From Sparassis latifolia (taxonomy: Eukaryota; Basidiomycota; Agaricomycetes; Polyporales; Sparassidaceae), in assembly GCA_018466975.1 (NCBI GenBank), contig CM031557.1:372001-436000 (forward strand): DNA of 64,000 nt. Reading direction: 5' to 3'. The notes below the pieces were generated by a model. It had not been told where the DNA came from, did not search any database, and saw only the letters and a list, made by a program, of their open reading frames with translations. The position numbers were made by a program, and so were the translations under genes. The stretch's first letter is position 1. Every line of letters starts with the position of its first letter. Shown here in pieces: positions 12,401 to 25,001 of this stretch.

Positions 12401-13854
12401 AGCAGGGCAAAAAAAAATCCATTTATAATTATCGTTATTTCTTGTGATGGCGGCATGTTGGCTCTGCGTCTGTGTCTGCAAAAACAGCGCTCGGCTGCAC
12501 ACAACATCGATCTGTCAGTGTACTACCTGATACAGTAGAGACTCGAGGTCATGCTACAATCTAGGAGAACGTGCTCTGTGGCCGGGAGTGGACAAGCCCC
12601 AAATTCTGCCCAGCCGATCATGAGTCCGAACCCACCGCTCGATATCGAAACACAACTGTATTCAGACATACTAACCTTGAGTTGGTCGCCGCTCCCAGGA
12701 GCGGGGTATCTACACAATATGCATAGAAGTAGCTCAGCAAGACAAACGGGCGTCACCCGCGGATGCAAAACGGCCGTGAGCACCGCGACCAGCCATGCAG
12801 CATGTCGTGAGAGCGACAAAGTCGTGATACCCGGGGGAGAGCACGCAGCTCCGTGCTGAGCAATCGAGGGGAGACGGTGGCCATAGCGGAAAATACCAGG
12901 AGATTAAGTTGCGCGCAAAAGACTCCGATCACAGAGCACCAAGGTCACGATGTTGTCGGCCGGATGCGCTTTCCTGTCAGCGGGTGTGTTGGTCCACGTA
13001 GAAAAGGAGACGGAGAGCCTGAGGGGAAACCGGAAGGTTCTCTGCAGCCTCCTGCCAGCATGAAGGCCGTTCAGGCTTTGGGTGTAAGTATGCCGAAGCG
13101 GGTAAGAGACCGTCAAGACGCCGAACTTAATACGGCGCTGCAAGTCTGAGGAAATATGGGTTTCGGGGAACGGCAATCTCTCCTGAATTAAGTGCCAGGA
13201 ACAGCTAGTGCGTAGAAAGCAAGTCTTTGGTATTGTAAGGATCCTCCACGTCCCTGCAAGGAAAGTCGGTAAGAAGACGGTCAGATCAAATGAAAATTGC
13301 GCGAAGTTCGACGCGCCTATCAAGTCGGTCTTGTCACGTCGCTTTGCCCTGCAGCTTGTCGTCAACTTCAATTCAATACCTCAAACAGATCTAGAAACCG
13401 TCAGCGTCAAAAATGGTAATTCTCGCAAACCACCGCAGAAGATGCCGAGGTTGTAGTTGAGCGGTCCGACGGCCGGGAGAAGGCGTCGAAGGTATTGATG
13501 CATCAAAGCGTAGCCAGTCGTCCCGGACTCATCTGCAGGACCATAATGAGCCTAGTTGGAAGAAGACGACGCCTCGTTGTTACGCATGTGAACGCGTAGC
13601 GGAAAGTGGCAGGTCGACGTTCGGCGCGCATGGTCGGTAATCTGATTAGAGTGTATCAGCAACCCAAGCTCCGGTTACCGGAGTCACTGCACCTACTCCC
13701 CGTAGCCAGTCTGCTGAGGAGCATTGCAAGGGTATGGATGTCATCATAGCACATGGAACATAATACATTATGAGAAAGCATGGACAAAGCAACGGACGCA
13801 TAGCAGACGAAAGCACTACACGATAGGCCACACGTCCGAGGGTATGCTATGCAG
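9487..13854. other. Gene-poor stretch, nothing recognised
   Basis: 4.4 kb with only short, unrelated open frames on both strands. No tRNA, TIR or transposase pattern was found. The 155-codon minus frame at 12904-13371 has no family signature. Confidence 0.4.
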
Positions 13855-15016
13855 TCACGCTCGTTCTGACGAGTACGCGTGCCAGTGATTGAGAGCCGGC
13901 TGGTTGGAGGCAAAAGGAGGCAAAGAAACGCTGTAGCCGTTCGCGTGAGGCACATTATGACGCTGTTCGCCAAGTACGCCATCAGCCCAACCGGAGCTAG
14001 TGCAGGGCACGAGAACGTACCGAGTAGGGGTCTTCTTCAAGTTTGACTAGTTCGTACTGAGTAGGCGTGTGTGAGTACTGCGACAGCACGTTAGAAATCG
14101 GTGACGGCGCGGCCCGATGTTGAGAGTGTGGCGAGGGCATGTAATCAGAGGGCTGTCGAACAGAATGTCACTAGGATCCGAGTCCGTGCTCTGAGCATGC
14201 AGAGGCCTGCAGCAGGGTCACAGGATACAGAAAAACACTCGCCGAGAACGAAGGGCTTGAAGCACTAGTAGTACTCGATCCCGACGGAGTGCCAGGCATC
14301 TGGTAAGACAGTCCATACGAAGGATAAAGTGTAGAGGACTGGGATTTAGGGTATGGTATCGCCTGTGGCGAATGTTGAGAAAAGTGAGTCGAGGAGGGTA
14401 TCATCAGCGGAGGCGGTGGACTATGTGAATGAGGCTCATTGGAATGCTGCGAAGATAGATGGTCGGTTGCGCACAGGATATGCAGACGGCTGGACCTACT
14501 AGATAGATATCACCGGACTCAACGGTCCTCCTGCGTCTGAGATCGCGCTCCGAGCGACGGTCATCATTCACCGCGAAGTGTTCGCGACGGTTGACGTCTG
14601 GTCGCAATTGCGCATTGCGCAATTCGACCTGTTGGCGCAGCTCGTCCAGTTCGCGATGGAGGAGCTCATTTTCCTGCTCCAATTCACGGATTCGGAGCAG
14701 AGGCGGAGGCAGCGCAGCCACCTGGTCCGGCGAAAGTGCTAGCACTGTCTGCAGCTTCGTCACTGTTTGTTCCAACTGCAACCTCAATTTGATCAGCATT
14801 GCGCCCTTGAAGACCGCCACAAATCTTACCTGTTCAATGTATGCCTTTCGCTTTGCACGGTGCCTGGCTTGGGCTGTATAATAGTCAGTGACGAGCGGGT
14901 AAGGCTCGAAACAACTGCTTGCCTTTAGCATTCCGAGAGCGTTCAGGTCTGTCAGAGTGCACGGAACGCTGCTCGGAGGAAGCACGAGCGGTGGACAACG
15001 AAGGTGACGGCGTCAT
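13855..15016 (-). CDS. bZIP transcription factor
   Basis: Six exons on the minus strand: 15016-14923, 14873-14830, 14775-14500, 14446-14237, 14152-14021 and 13962-13855; 287 aa, all phases consistent. The basic region (about residues 29-45) has the bZIP signature N-x7-R (NAKAQARHR) followed by AKRKAYIEQLE. A leucine-zipper-like helix continues as LEQTVTKLQTVLAL...RELEQENELLHRELDELRQQ (about 46-105). The C-terminal half is rich in Ser, Pro and Tyr, fitting an activation or regulatory region. bZIP proteins bind DNA as dimers in the nucleus; the target genes cannot be inferred. Intron 1 (14922-14874) has a GC-AG boundary (GCAAGC donor). The exon 4-5 join (intron of 84 nt, donor GTTTTT) is the least certain. 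Confidence 0.82.
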
Positions 15017-18000
15017 TTAACGTAAGTACAGGGGGTACGAATGTGATCGGGGTTGGGAAACGTTGGAGGATCAGAGCCAGGGGACGCTTATATGGCGAAC
15101 AGTGCGATGGGTGGAAAATAGATGACGGGGCCGCTTGTACTCGTCCGAATCTGAATCTCATGGGACCGCAAACTTGCGCACCATTTTGAGCAATTGTTAC
15201 CCCAAAATGCGGGATAATGGGCGGTTGGAATGGTTGTTCAGCAACGCGGCGAACTAGGGAAAGCGGTGAGCCGCGAAACTGTACATGGTGATACAACAAG
15301 TAACGGAGACCTTGGAAAAGATGCGCGCATTGATCGCAACCACCCGCATCGTGCCTTGATCATATCTGCGGAACTAACCGTCTTCCCGTATTCGTGTAGA
15401 TCCCCTGCGATGCTACACCTCGCCGTTGCCAACTTCACGACTAATCGCTTACGGTGGCTGGACAGTCTAGCACTTAGCTGATTACTTCTAGCTCAGGCTC
15501 GAAGGATCCTTGACTTTTCGAGCTTTTCTCCAGGGGCCGCACCTGCAACAGTTGTGTATGACAGACGATCAGCTACACAACCCAACGCTATCATCGGATG
15601 GTCCTCAGCCGCCACATTCTGAGTCAGCTGGTGCAGTTCCACTCAACTCCGCTCGGGCGGGCGGGGCGTTGAGTCGTCCAAACGCACTGGGTAAGTAGAA
15701 TGGCGTGTTGAGTTTTGCATACAGACATTCCCGGGACTCCAGCCGTGATCCCGCTGGAACTCTACTGCGGTGGCGGCCTGATCGGTCAGCTGCAGTATAC
15801 TGGACGTACAAAAAAGCACGCTCGACGGGAGATGGAAGGCTACTCACCGAATACCCAAGAAAGGCTCCATGTCAGCAAGTGCCGCGCTGGTGCAGATCGC
15901 CGAAACGGTCCACATTACACTTATCTCTCGGACACCTCAGGCCGCAGCGGCACGCTTGCGCTATTTCCTGGTGGATGTTGCCTATGAAGTCATCCTAAGT
16001 TGAATTGATAAGATACCGCGGCGCACGCGTATGCCATGCTGCTTAAGCGTGCACGAAGTTCACTATTCTGCAGTCCCAGTTGCATCATCCTGTGAGAGAC
16101 AATCAGAACGCGCCCAAAACCTCGAACCTCTTGTCTCCCACGGGTTCACACGCTGTGGAAGCCGCTAACCCTAACGGGCCTGCAAAATTATTTCGCAGAC
16201 ACCGCGAATTGCTATCCCTTATCTTCGTGCTGAGTCTAAGTGGTAGGGTTCGAATTCCCGTAACATGTCCGGGACCGAAATGCTGCTCTGCTGATCCTGG
16301 ATGGAAGTGACCTCGCGGGGAATCTGGTAAATTCAGGTAAATTACTTCTACAAGCCTGGTGCCCACAGATGGCTTGTGACTCATCGGAATCTCGAGAAAC
16401 AATCGTAGAGAGGCTGGAACTGCAGAGAATATGAAAATCGAACAAAAAGCCGACATAATAACGGTTCTGAGAGCTCACAGTGCATTTCAAGGAAATCACA
16501 GAATGGACGACCATCACGAAGCCCTGCACGGCGGGCGAAGACGCACAAACAGCGACCACGGGTACCACAGCCGTCTGAATCGGAGAAGTCTGGACCGCTT
16601 CGTCATATTTCACCCAGCGGAAATATCTCGCGAGAGCTTCAGATGCGCCGCGCAGAGTGGGCATCCAGAAGCGAAATCCGAATGATGGTGCTAAGCTGTA
16701 CGCACTAGGATGACATTTAGTGGTACCGACGTAGTCCCATGTCACGATGTAGGTCCACCGGCATACAAGTCCCGCTATCCAGAGAATAGACCGTTATGAT
16801 GCGCCTCGGAGACTGTCAAAACATACGGTATGCGGCAGAAGATATGATCTCAACCATTGTGCCGGCCTCGTCCATTTGATCGACCGACGTCCGGATCCAC
16901 TTCGATGAACTGACCAGGACGGCCTGGCTCTCCAGTCAGACATCATTGCTTGGCTTATGATGGCCGCCAGACGTCCCTGACGGTGCCTGCGTAATGGGAG
17001 CCCTCCAGCACGAGATCAACGATGCGCGACATGATCAGGTGGTAAATGAACAGTCTTCCAACGGAGAGGCAGGCAGTGCGGACCTTTCTCTGCAGCGACA
17101 TTACCGGTTTGCCAGAATATGTCAATGTGTGTGCGGCTTCTCACAGAGCCTAGAGATTGCAACTATTAAGGCCGGGCGGTCCTGGTGGCTGCGGCATGTA
17201 CCCGTCGTGCCCTGCCAGCCATGAACACGACAGATCGATTCAGTACTCTGATTCGACGTGTGGCTCTCTGTTCCCGCTCTCGTCAAAGTCAGCTCACCAA
17301 CATATCTCTGCGGACCTGCTTCGCGCTGACTGAATCGAACGACGGGACTGGTGTACCCTTTCACCTTCCCTGTCTGGTTTGAAGGCAAGCCCATCCCGCG
17401 ATTCGAGTTTTCCAAGTGGAACGTCCGCTCGCTTACATCTGGTGCTGATGTCATGATGATAGTGTAGATCCCGGACAGTGTCCGGGTATGCAAAATACTC
17501 ACCGTCCCACTATCAGCAAGGGTAACGTAAGTCGAGCAGCGCGATATCGATCCAGTGTCCACCAACAACGTAACATCGCTAATCCTTAAAGCGCCTGTCT
17601 CAGACAGACATGTTTGACTTGGAAGTATGTTACGAATGTGAATGCTAGCCAATTGTGCGCTCGACTCCTGAAGTTATCGAAGAGGCGCTTGAACCTGGAG
17701 GGCTTGGACCACACGCAACATGTCAGGATAACACTGAGAGATACGGAACAGACGGTACCCCGCGAATTGAATGGCTCTTCGCAGTTGCGCAGGGCCATCC
17801 TGCCTAATACTTTCTGGGGTGGCGTGATAGCCGCACAGGTAACATGTGCTCATTTGCTGTCAAAACGCACTCCTTGTCACCTGGAAAAAAGTGTCCAATT
17901 ACCTACTGCGAATGGGTACTCTACGACAAGAAACATTAAATAGTCAGCGAAACGACGAGCCAAGAGCGACGGGAGCAAGCTCGCGGAGGAGACCGAGACT

Positions 18001-18064
18001 ACTAATACACGACTTAATGAAATGTCCAATCGACCAACACACGTCTTGAAAACTATGACCATCC
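15017..18064. other. Unassigned stretch, possible minus-strand exons
   Basis: No gene identified. The minus frame 16745-16236 and its upstream extension (about 16800-16500) have hydrophobic, coding-like composition (WIAGLVCRWTYIVTWDYVG, then WVKYDEAVQ). This could be an exon of an unidentified membrane protein, but I could not build a multi-exon model. Confidence 0.3.
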
Positions 18065-20363
18065 CTAGAAATTCTCTGGGCACCACCAGGAATTCTGTGA
18101 GGGGCGAAGAATGCACGAACAGCGACAATAGAACGTACCTTTGCCAAAGAAGAAATGCGTCCCTTTAGGCGTGGAGAACTTGTTGCAGCAGATATGCAAT
18201 TGCCGAGACAGCGTAGCCGGGCCGCAGAAGAACTGAACCACATCGAAAATGTTATCACTGAGCAGGTGTCAAAAGTGGCGGCCTGGGACTTACCACTCCG
18301 ACATCGGTTTCTGGATGCTTCTCCGTAATAGAACCGAAGACGCGGTCCCAGTTGGGCCGCCCGTAGTGCGTCGGGGCTCGGAGCGAGGTAACCGCATCCT
18401 TCTCAGCGCCGACATCTTGGACCTGTGGCATACAGAAATGGGTCAATGTGACCGCGCCACAACGATAAACGCATCGACGCACAATGATATTGTTCATGTC
18501 GTCCTCCTTGATTTTTGCGGTTAGATAAATGTTAATCTCAATCCTGTTCTGCGTATCCTGCTCCTCAATGGCCTCCAGGAGGGAGTGGAACCACTCCGCG
18601 CTGCCGAAGTCTCGGATAACCCACGTGAAATACACCTGCCAAAATGCTGTCAGCAGTGGGAAGAGCCAAGAAGAAATCGTCCGTACCTTAGACAGACGGG
18701 TCGGCTTGGAAGAGTTAAAATTGTTCATACGGTACCAGATGGACTTGAGGATCCTGACGAAGTATGCTTAGTAACCTGCAGAATTCTGTGTCCGAGAACA
18801 ACTCACGAAGCGAAGGGGGTGACGCCGATACCAGCACCAACGAGCAAAACAGTCTCATAGTTCAGGAAGTCCTCACTGGCACTTCCGAATGGACCATCAA
18901 CCATGACACGAGGTAGAACGCGGTTGATGGGTGCGTCCATAGCCGCCCCAATAATCTTGCCGCCAGCCTCACTCTTTCCACCGTTGCCCTTCGAATCGAA
19001 GTCACAGCCAAGTGCAACAGCGAAGTCGCGCGTGAAGTCGCCCACAATTCGGATATGAATAGAGATGAAGTCTTCCTCAGGGGCACTATGAAACCCACCA
19101 ACAGTATCACTCAGCGCTGATAAATATCATTCGAGGCAGGTATACACCGTACCTAGTGAGAGTAAACGGGTGCCATTGGAAGAGCGACACCTCGGGGCAG
19201 CACAAGAAGATGTACTGGCCCGCGCGAATCGTAGTCTTCTCTTTCTTGATCTGGATCTCCATAACATTAGACGGATGCTGAATGACCTTGGAGATATACG
19301 TCCTGTGACGAGAGCGAACTTCGCGGAGGATGCGCTCGTACGTGTAGATGAGACCGCCAACAAGCCAATAGCGCTGTAATGATCCAATGAGCGAAATGAA
19401 ACACAAGAAATTGACTGAGGCCACATACCCAGAAGACACCGATCTGAAGCCACGAGCAGAACGGCGGACGGTCGGGCTGGATCATGCAGAACATGCCGTG
19501 CAATTGCCACCCAAGGAAGAAGACAAGGAACAGGTGGTGACTGTACCAGAACCACTCGAAGTGAGCGCGACGGCGCTTCTCGAGGGCAAAGAAGACCATG
19601 ATAGCCAGAGCAGCAGTCATAATCCAACCGGTGAGGCCAGGACCCGTAGCGAAGTTAGCCAGGAGGAAAGCCACAACTCGTTGGCCGGTCGTTTTTGCGG
19701 AGTAGTCAGCCATAGCCAAACGGTAGAAATTGACCATGTGGGCAGCAATGTGCACGAACGTGAAGAATACAATTGACCATGCGACGGCTTTGTGGAATGT
19801 GATGTTCTTATCGAAAGGAATAAAGTGGTTGAGCGGCGTTTGACGAATCAACGAGATGAAGTTGCGGCAGACAGGTAAGAGGATGAACGCAACATCCACA
19901 TGGAGAGTTAGCGCAGCGGTACGGGCAATGGCTAATTTGCACATTTAGTGTCAACGTCATAGACTACACGTGAATATATGCAGAACTTACGATAAGTGAC
20001 ACCGAAGGTACTGCGAGCGCCGACAAAGTTGTCCTTCAAATCATAATACAAGAAACCGAAAGTGACGACAAGTACGTGCAGGAATATCCACACGTAGAAG
20101 AAAAGTCTCTTTCCACCCTCGTTAATCATCCAGATACGGAATTTTTGCCGCATCCCTTTGGGTACAGTAGGGCTGGCCACTGACACCATAGTATTAGAGC
20201 GTTGCAGTCCCTGCAGCCTCCGTCGTTCTGTCTTGTTACGCTGCAGGTGGCTAGGCTGTACGCCATCATAGGAATAGGACATGTCGGGGTGCTGGTCGAG
20301 GGGAAGTTTGCCATCTGAGAAGTCCATGCTCGATGACCGTCTGACCCAGTTAGTAGAAGCCAT
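18065..20363 (-). CDS. NADPH oxidase catalytic subunit (NoxA/NoxB family)
   Basis: Nine exons on the minus strand: 20363-19991, 19931-19429, 19373-19153, 19085-18807, 18753-18687, 18635-18483, 18422-18294, 18232-18139 and 18075-18065; 609 aa. A basic N-terminal extension of about 70 residues precedes the ferric-reductase TM domain. Haem-ligand candidates are His171 and His185 (HKAVAW...HIAAH) and the His256/257...His269 cluster ([17 protein letters not shown]). FAD motif HPFTLTS lies at about 360-366, NADPH motif [11 protein letters not shown] at about 448-458, and FFCGP near the end. The protein ends GKENF, the classic Nox C-terminus, supplied by an 11-nt last exon. Nox moves electrons from NADPH across the membrane to oxygen, making superoxide for hyphal and fruiting-body differentiation (known). 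The N-terminal extension favours a NoxB-type protein, but the subtype is not settled. Confidence 0.95.
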
Positions 20364-20993
20364 GGCTTGTCAGTCTAGTGTAGTCGACGTCCTGCGCAGG
20401 AAATAAAAGGCGAGGTCCGGCCTGCAGTGAAGGACAGTAACGTAGGAGAGAGAACGACAAGGAAGAAGAGAATGGGAAGGAAGAGAGCGAAGTAGAGACC
20501 TTGATATGCGCATGTCGGACGGGCGTTGTCACTTCTCGCTGACTGCCGCGCTGCGTGCCTGCCACTGCCGTCTCCCTTGTCGCCACAGCAACATCTTATT
20601 TTGGTATCTCCAGTATTCCCTCGTTTTCCAGACTCAGCTGCGTATAGTCCAGGCTCACTATTTATGCCCACAACCACGACCATGACGATGACCACACCTT
20701 CGGCCTTGCTCTCACGAGCAGCACCAACTTCATTTCATTGAAAGACTTACAAAAATTCGGCCGACGAGATACATCAGTCGTCTGACTTCAAGTTGTGGCC
20801 AGAACAGGTGCCAACTGTCCGCCGTCCCTCTATATTCTGTCCATGCCATCCCCAACTAACAGGAACACCGCCTTCATCAGATTGGGATGTTCAAATCGAT
20901 ACCTCTGGGTGCAGCATCCATTCCTCGGTTTCTCTGCTGAACATCTCTCACGATGCAATTGTTGTGTTGCATGCTGTCGCCCATCATCAATCC
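20364..20993. other. Intergenic, Nox promoter
   Basis: 630 bp between the GH28 stop codon and the Nox start codon, both genes on the minus strand. A pyrimidine-rich minus-strand tract (about 20430-20500) fits a fungal leader. No further gene seen. Confidence 0.5.
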
Positions 20994-23034
20994 CTATTCA
21001 AAAGATACCGAAACGCATGGCTCACCGGACAATCCTTGCAAACCGCTCACAACGTTGTAACAGTTGTACGCAGGCGTCTCCCCATTGGGCGGCATCACAT
21101 TGAGGCCAGAGAACGTGATATTTGGGCAGGGCGCTGCAGAGCTGCATCGTATATCGGCCACTGCAGAAAGAGGTGAGTGCAGGATCGACAGAAGCTAAAA
21201 CAGAAAGTAACATACGAAGGTTCGTGGACGCCGTTCCGGTGATGTTCGAGAAGGACAGATTCTCGAATTGCAGCTTTGATGGCGCATCGCCTCTGCAGAC
21301 ATGGATAAGAAGTATCCAGTTCGGAGGGTTCAATAACGCACGGATGTCCAGAGTTCGTTTGATACAACTGCACAGGATACGTGACATTGTCCAGGTACAT
21401 GTTACGGATCTCGACGCCGGTGACAATACCTGACCAACAACGTTCAACGCCGTAAATGGCCCGCTACATGGTTTGACTCACCTGGGCCTGCACCGCCTTC
21501 CGTTGGGGGGAAACCTATCCTCGTGCCTGTCCACGACTTGAAATACACCTATGAAAGCATAAACTTTCTTGCTCTATCGAAGCCAAGGCCTCATGCTTAC
21601 TCCATGGACCATATCAGGCTGGATTATGGGGTCAGGACGGAGTAACTGGGTCGCACAGGTTAAATGATGATCCACATGTAAAAATTGCAGACCAACCGTC
21701 AAGTCTTCCAGGACGACATTGTTGACATTGTCGACCTATATAACCGGAATGAGTTCACAACACGTGCACTCAGCTTCTCCACGCTCACAAGATCTGCGTA
21801 TTGCCCCAGGGACCCGAATGCAATTCCAGTCCCACCGTGGCAGGTGATATTTTTGGCGTATATGTTCGTAGAGTTCTGTATGGCAACGTCGGACTTCCTC
21901 CGTGACCGCAGCAGACATATTGCGCACCCCTTTGATCGCAATGCAGTCGTCTCCGGTCGTGATCTGCGAAGGCATGTCAGCGGCATACCACAGATCCATG
22001 TGAGTAGAAAACACGCACATCCCAGTTGATGAGTGTGATGTTGTCAGAACGGTACGTGTCTATGCCTGCGCAGCGTGTGTTCAGCGACTTCACTCCAACG
22101 CTCACCACAATTACTCCTTTACCGTCTGTATTCCATACAATGCTGCAGATGCGAATTAAACCGGGTCGTCAACAGAAATTAAAGTCACGACACTCACTTC
22201 TGGTTAAAATACAGCGGGTCCGAGTTCGACGCGTTCGTCCACAGTCCATCGTATACAACGTTCTTGGAATCCACGACGGCGTTGCACCAAAACGGCGGAT
22301 GATTAATGCGGAAGTCCTTGATTGTTCCGCCAGTCACGTTTACGAGCGACAACGCTACGGGGCGGCCATCACCGTCATCGCGCGTTCCGTTGCCATACCA
22401 AGACCACCACTGTTGGCCGTTCCCGATGATGCCGCCAGTGTTGTGCGCGTCGACGATGAAGTCATTGCCGGTGATGACGAACCAGGAAGCTTGGCTCTAT
22501 ACAGAGACCATCAGGCGGGGGTGAGATACTCGAAGATTGGAGACGGACTTGAATGAAGATCACTCTGTACGTGTTTGCTGGGTCCATCCAGTACGGAAGA
22601 TCGAACTTGAACTACGCATGGTAGAGTAAATGTCTCAACTCAAGACGTTGAAATTGCGGACTTACGTTGAGGTAGCCTTCCAGGTCAACCCTAGCCGAGT
22701 GAAGGTCCCAAGTCATCTTCCTAAAAAATTAAAGTCATGAAAAGGCGGCAGAACTAACTGAAGACAACTTCACCTAGTAATGTTGTATTCACCTGGCGTA
22801 AACACCGTGTTACCGCCATCACCACATTTCTTGATGGCGGCCTCAATCTGGACCACACAAATGTACCACAAGTGCGTCAGGGCCCATCCCCACATTTGAC
22901 ACCGCAAAACATACCTGGTCGGTATCATCCTGACCAGCGCCAAGCGGTGACAAAGTACAATTCGGACCAGCCCAAGCACAGGCCTGGCCGACGAGGAGTG
23001 CTACAGACAGAACCGTGCAGAGGGGACGAAACAT
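20994..23034 (-). CDS. Secreted GH28 pectinase (exo-polygalacturonase type)
   Basis: Fifteen exons on the minus strand: 23034-22915, 22847-22774, 22720-22666, 22611-22549, 22496-22198, 22142-22123, 22065-22019, 21963-21928, 21875-21789, 21735-21697, 21645-21601, 21548-21482, 21429-21342, 21292-21216 and 21160-20994; 427 aa. A signal peptide covers about residues 1-21 ([20 protein letters not shown]). GH28 catalytic motifs: NTDG (about 208-211), GDDC (about 230-233) and the CHGGTG form of the G-H-G motif (about 250-255). The usual RIK appears as VYFKSW (about 296-301), as in exo-acting members. Many N-glycosylation sequons and a Cys-rich C-terminus. The family hydrolyses pectic chains outside the cell (known); exo action is inferred. 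The TAG at 20996-20994 follows directly on the last exon. Confidence 0.93.
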
Positions 23035-24759
23035 CGTGCCTCATATGAGAGCAAAAATCTGAGCCGATGATATCGAGAAGCCACCATCGTCGTCCATGCT
23101 TTAAGCAGCTGCAGAAGGGGTCTTGAAGCACGATCGAGCCGTCACGAGAAGTGAGAGGAGAACGACACTCTCCATCACGTGTCTGGCGGGCCGGGACAAC
23201 GACGTCGGTGTGACCCCGATTGCTGTTGAGGAATGCCAACTGACCACCGCCTAGGATGGATCGCGGATCGCAGAAGGTGAGTCGTACGGACCGCATATGC
23301 AGGTTCGAGACGAGTGACGGTAGGTGAGTTCAGAGAGGTATGGCCCTGCAGAATGTTGACGTCAGTATGATGAAAATAGACCGCGGTATCTCCGTCGCTG
23401 GGAACACACACCACATGTTACTCGGGTCTCTGTCCAATCAAACGATGAATCTCGTTCTCTTCGTTCTCTCCTCTTGGTCGGAGGCGTGGGCCCATTACAT
23501 ACGTGCGCATCCCCTTAGGTGCGTTCAGACTGCCGCACGTAAAAGCCGTACGATGGCTCTCTACGTCATAGTCGAGCGAAGAGGTTGACCAAGTTACCGG
23601 CGGCAACCCCGCCTAGGGGATGGTCGTCTGATCTTGATCACAGCGGACCTCGGTGAGAGATCACCCAGCGGCACGGAAGGTCAACGAACCTTGGGACTGG
23701 ACGAAGGCGGTCCGCCGTCTGCTCACGAGTACCTGCCAAACTCATTAAGGTTGTCCGTCAATTTGCCAAGATTTTGTTCAGATCACGTACGAGCATAGCC
23801 ATGGCAATTTCACCCAGAAGATTCAGGAAGGTGGACGTTCTCCTCCTTGATAGAGCAGGTGATGTTGGTGTGCAGGAGAGGATAATCATTATACAGCGTA
23901 TATGATCACCCCCTATAGACGCAGAGTTGCTGTAGGCAAGCCTGATAGATCAAGCTATGACTGCAAGACCGTGTGCAAGACTGGAGGGAGCTCTTCAATT
24001 GAGCTCGACCCACAGGCGGGGACCCGATCCTCAAGGCCACCCATGAGAGTGCGCGTGCCCGTATTTGAGCGTGATCCCCTCGAGTCTAGTCTACCAGAAG
24101 CACGGCGCCCCTAGCTCCATGATATGCCTTGCCATACATGTGAGAAGGCAGGGCGTCTCCAGCAGATGTAAGGTAAGATACCCACAGCACTAACAACTAG
24201 CTCACGGATCAGCCTCTAGACGAGGAAGTCAGTTGTGGAACTTACAACCACCACTGCCATTGATTTGTTTGCTAGCGGGCAATTGGAAACACGGACATTG
24301 TGCTCAATCACCTACGTAGCTGGTTCACCACTTGCCAGATCGCTGTCGTGCGAAAACAGAATGAAGTATTAATGCGGTTGTGAACCGACCTCAAAGTTGC
24401 ACTCACCGTCGCAAGAGATACCGATGGGTGAAGCGACATCTGAGTAGCGTTATCTCAGTGATGATTCGTAATACCTATCTTATGTGCTAAGGTTCAGTAC
24501 AGTGGTTGGATGCTCACCACGCTCTTGGTTTACCCTACTGCCGGTCCGAAGCGGGAAAGGCCATGTTTTCGTTGCAGTGACGGAGTGAGCAAAGTGTCCA
24601 TGATGCATGGCCTCCGATCTCTCGCGCGGGGCGAGAGCTGGCACCAGTGACTAGTGAATAGCGAGATTGTGAACCGTCAGTATGTCAGGTGTGAGACCTC
24701 TCTTCCATTGAGGCACTGACCGCACGCACGCGTACAACTACTAATTCTTAACTACAATG
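23035..24759. other. Intergenic, no gene recognised
   Basis: GH28 promoter side and beyond. Short frames only, none with a family pattern. Confidence 0.45.
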
Positions 24760-24826
24760 AGTCTCTTGGGGATTTCAAGGCCCTCTTTCAGTCTAGGCAA
24801 TTGGAATTCGAAAACCCCAAGAGACT
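24760..24826. repeat. Imperfect hairpin, 17-bp arms
   Basis: AGTCTCTTGGGG.TTTC at 24760-24776 is inverted at 24810-24826 with one mismatch, around a 33-nt loop. It overlaps the start of the small open frame that follows. Confidence 0.5.
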
Positions 24827-25001
24827 TATCATCCCGTTCGTGCATCTTGCAATTGGTCAGAAGTCATCTGAAACTATGCGAGTGCGGGCGTCTCTTTCCG
24901 CTCACCCCAGTAGTTTCGTGAATGGCGAAGGAGGACCATGGCTGTTACAAGGCAAGTTCAAACCTGTTGCCAAGTTGTCGGCCGCGGCGGTGATCGATTG
25001 A
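24801..25001 (+). pseudogene. Short open frame, possibly a decayed Argonaute linker fragment
   Basis: 66 codons, coding-like upstream as well (GDFKALFQSRQLEFENPK). The order 'FVHLAIGQKSSE..RVRAS...HPSSFVNGEGGPWLLQGKFKPVAKLSAAAVID' faintly recalls the linker region before the PIWI domain of fungal Argonautes (the pattern GxWxxxGKxFxxPAxLxxWAVxxF). No PAZ or PIWI sequence is found nearby. This is a weak resemblance by eye only; it may be chance. Confidence 0.15.

Noticed and set aside
12904..13371. 155-codon minus frame as a gene
   Set aside because: No start context, no domain, no splice partners, and mixed composition.
16236..16745. 169-codon minus frame as a membrane receptor exon
   Set aside because: Hydrophobic and coding-like, but I could not connect it to further exons or a family, so it is only noted in the gap entry.
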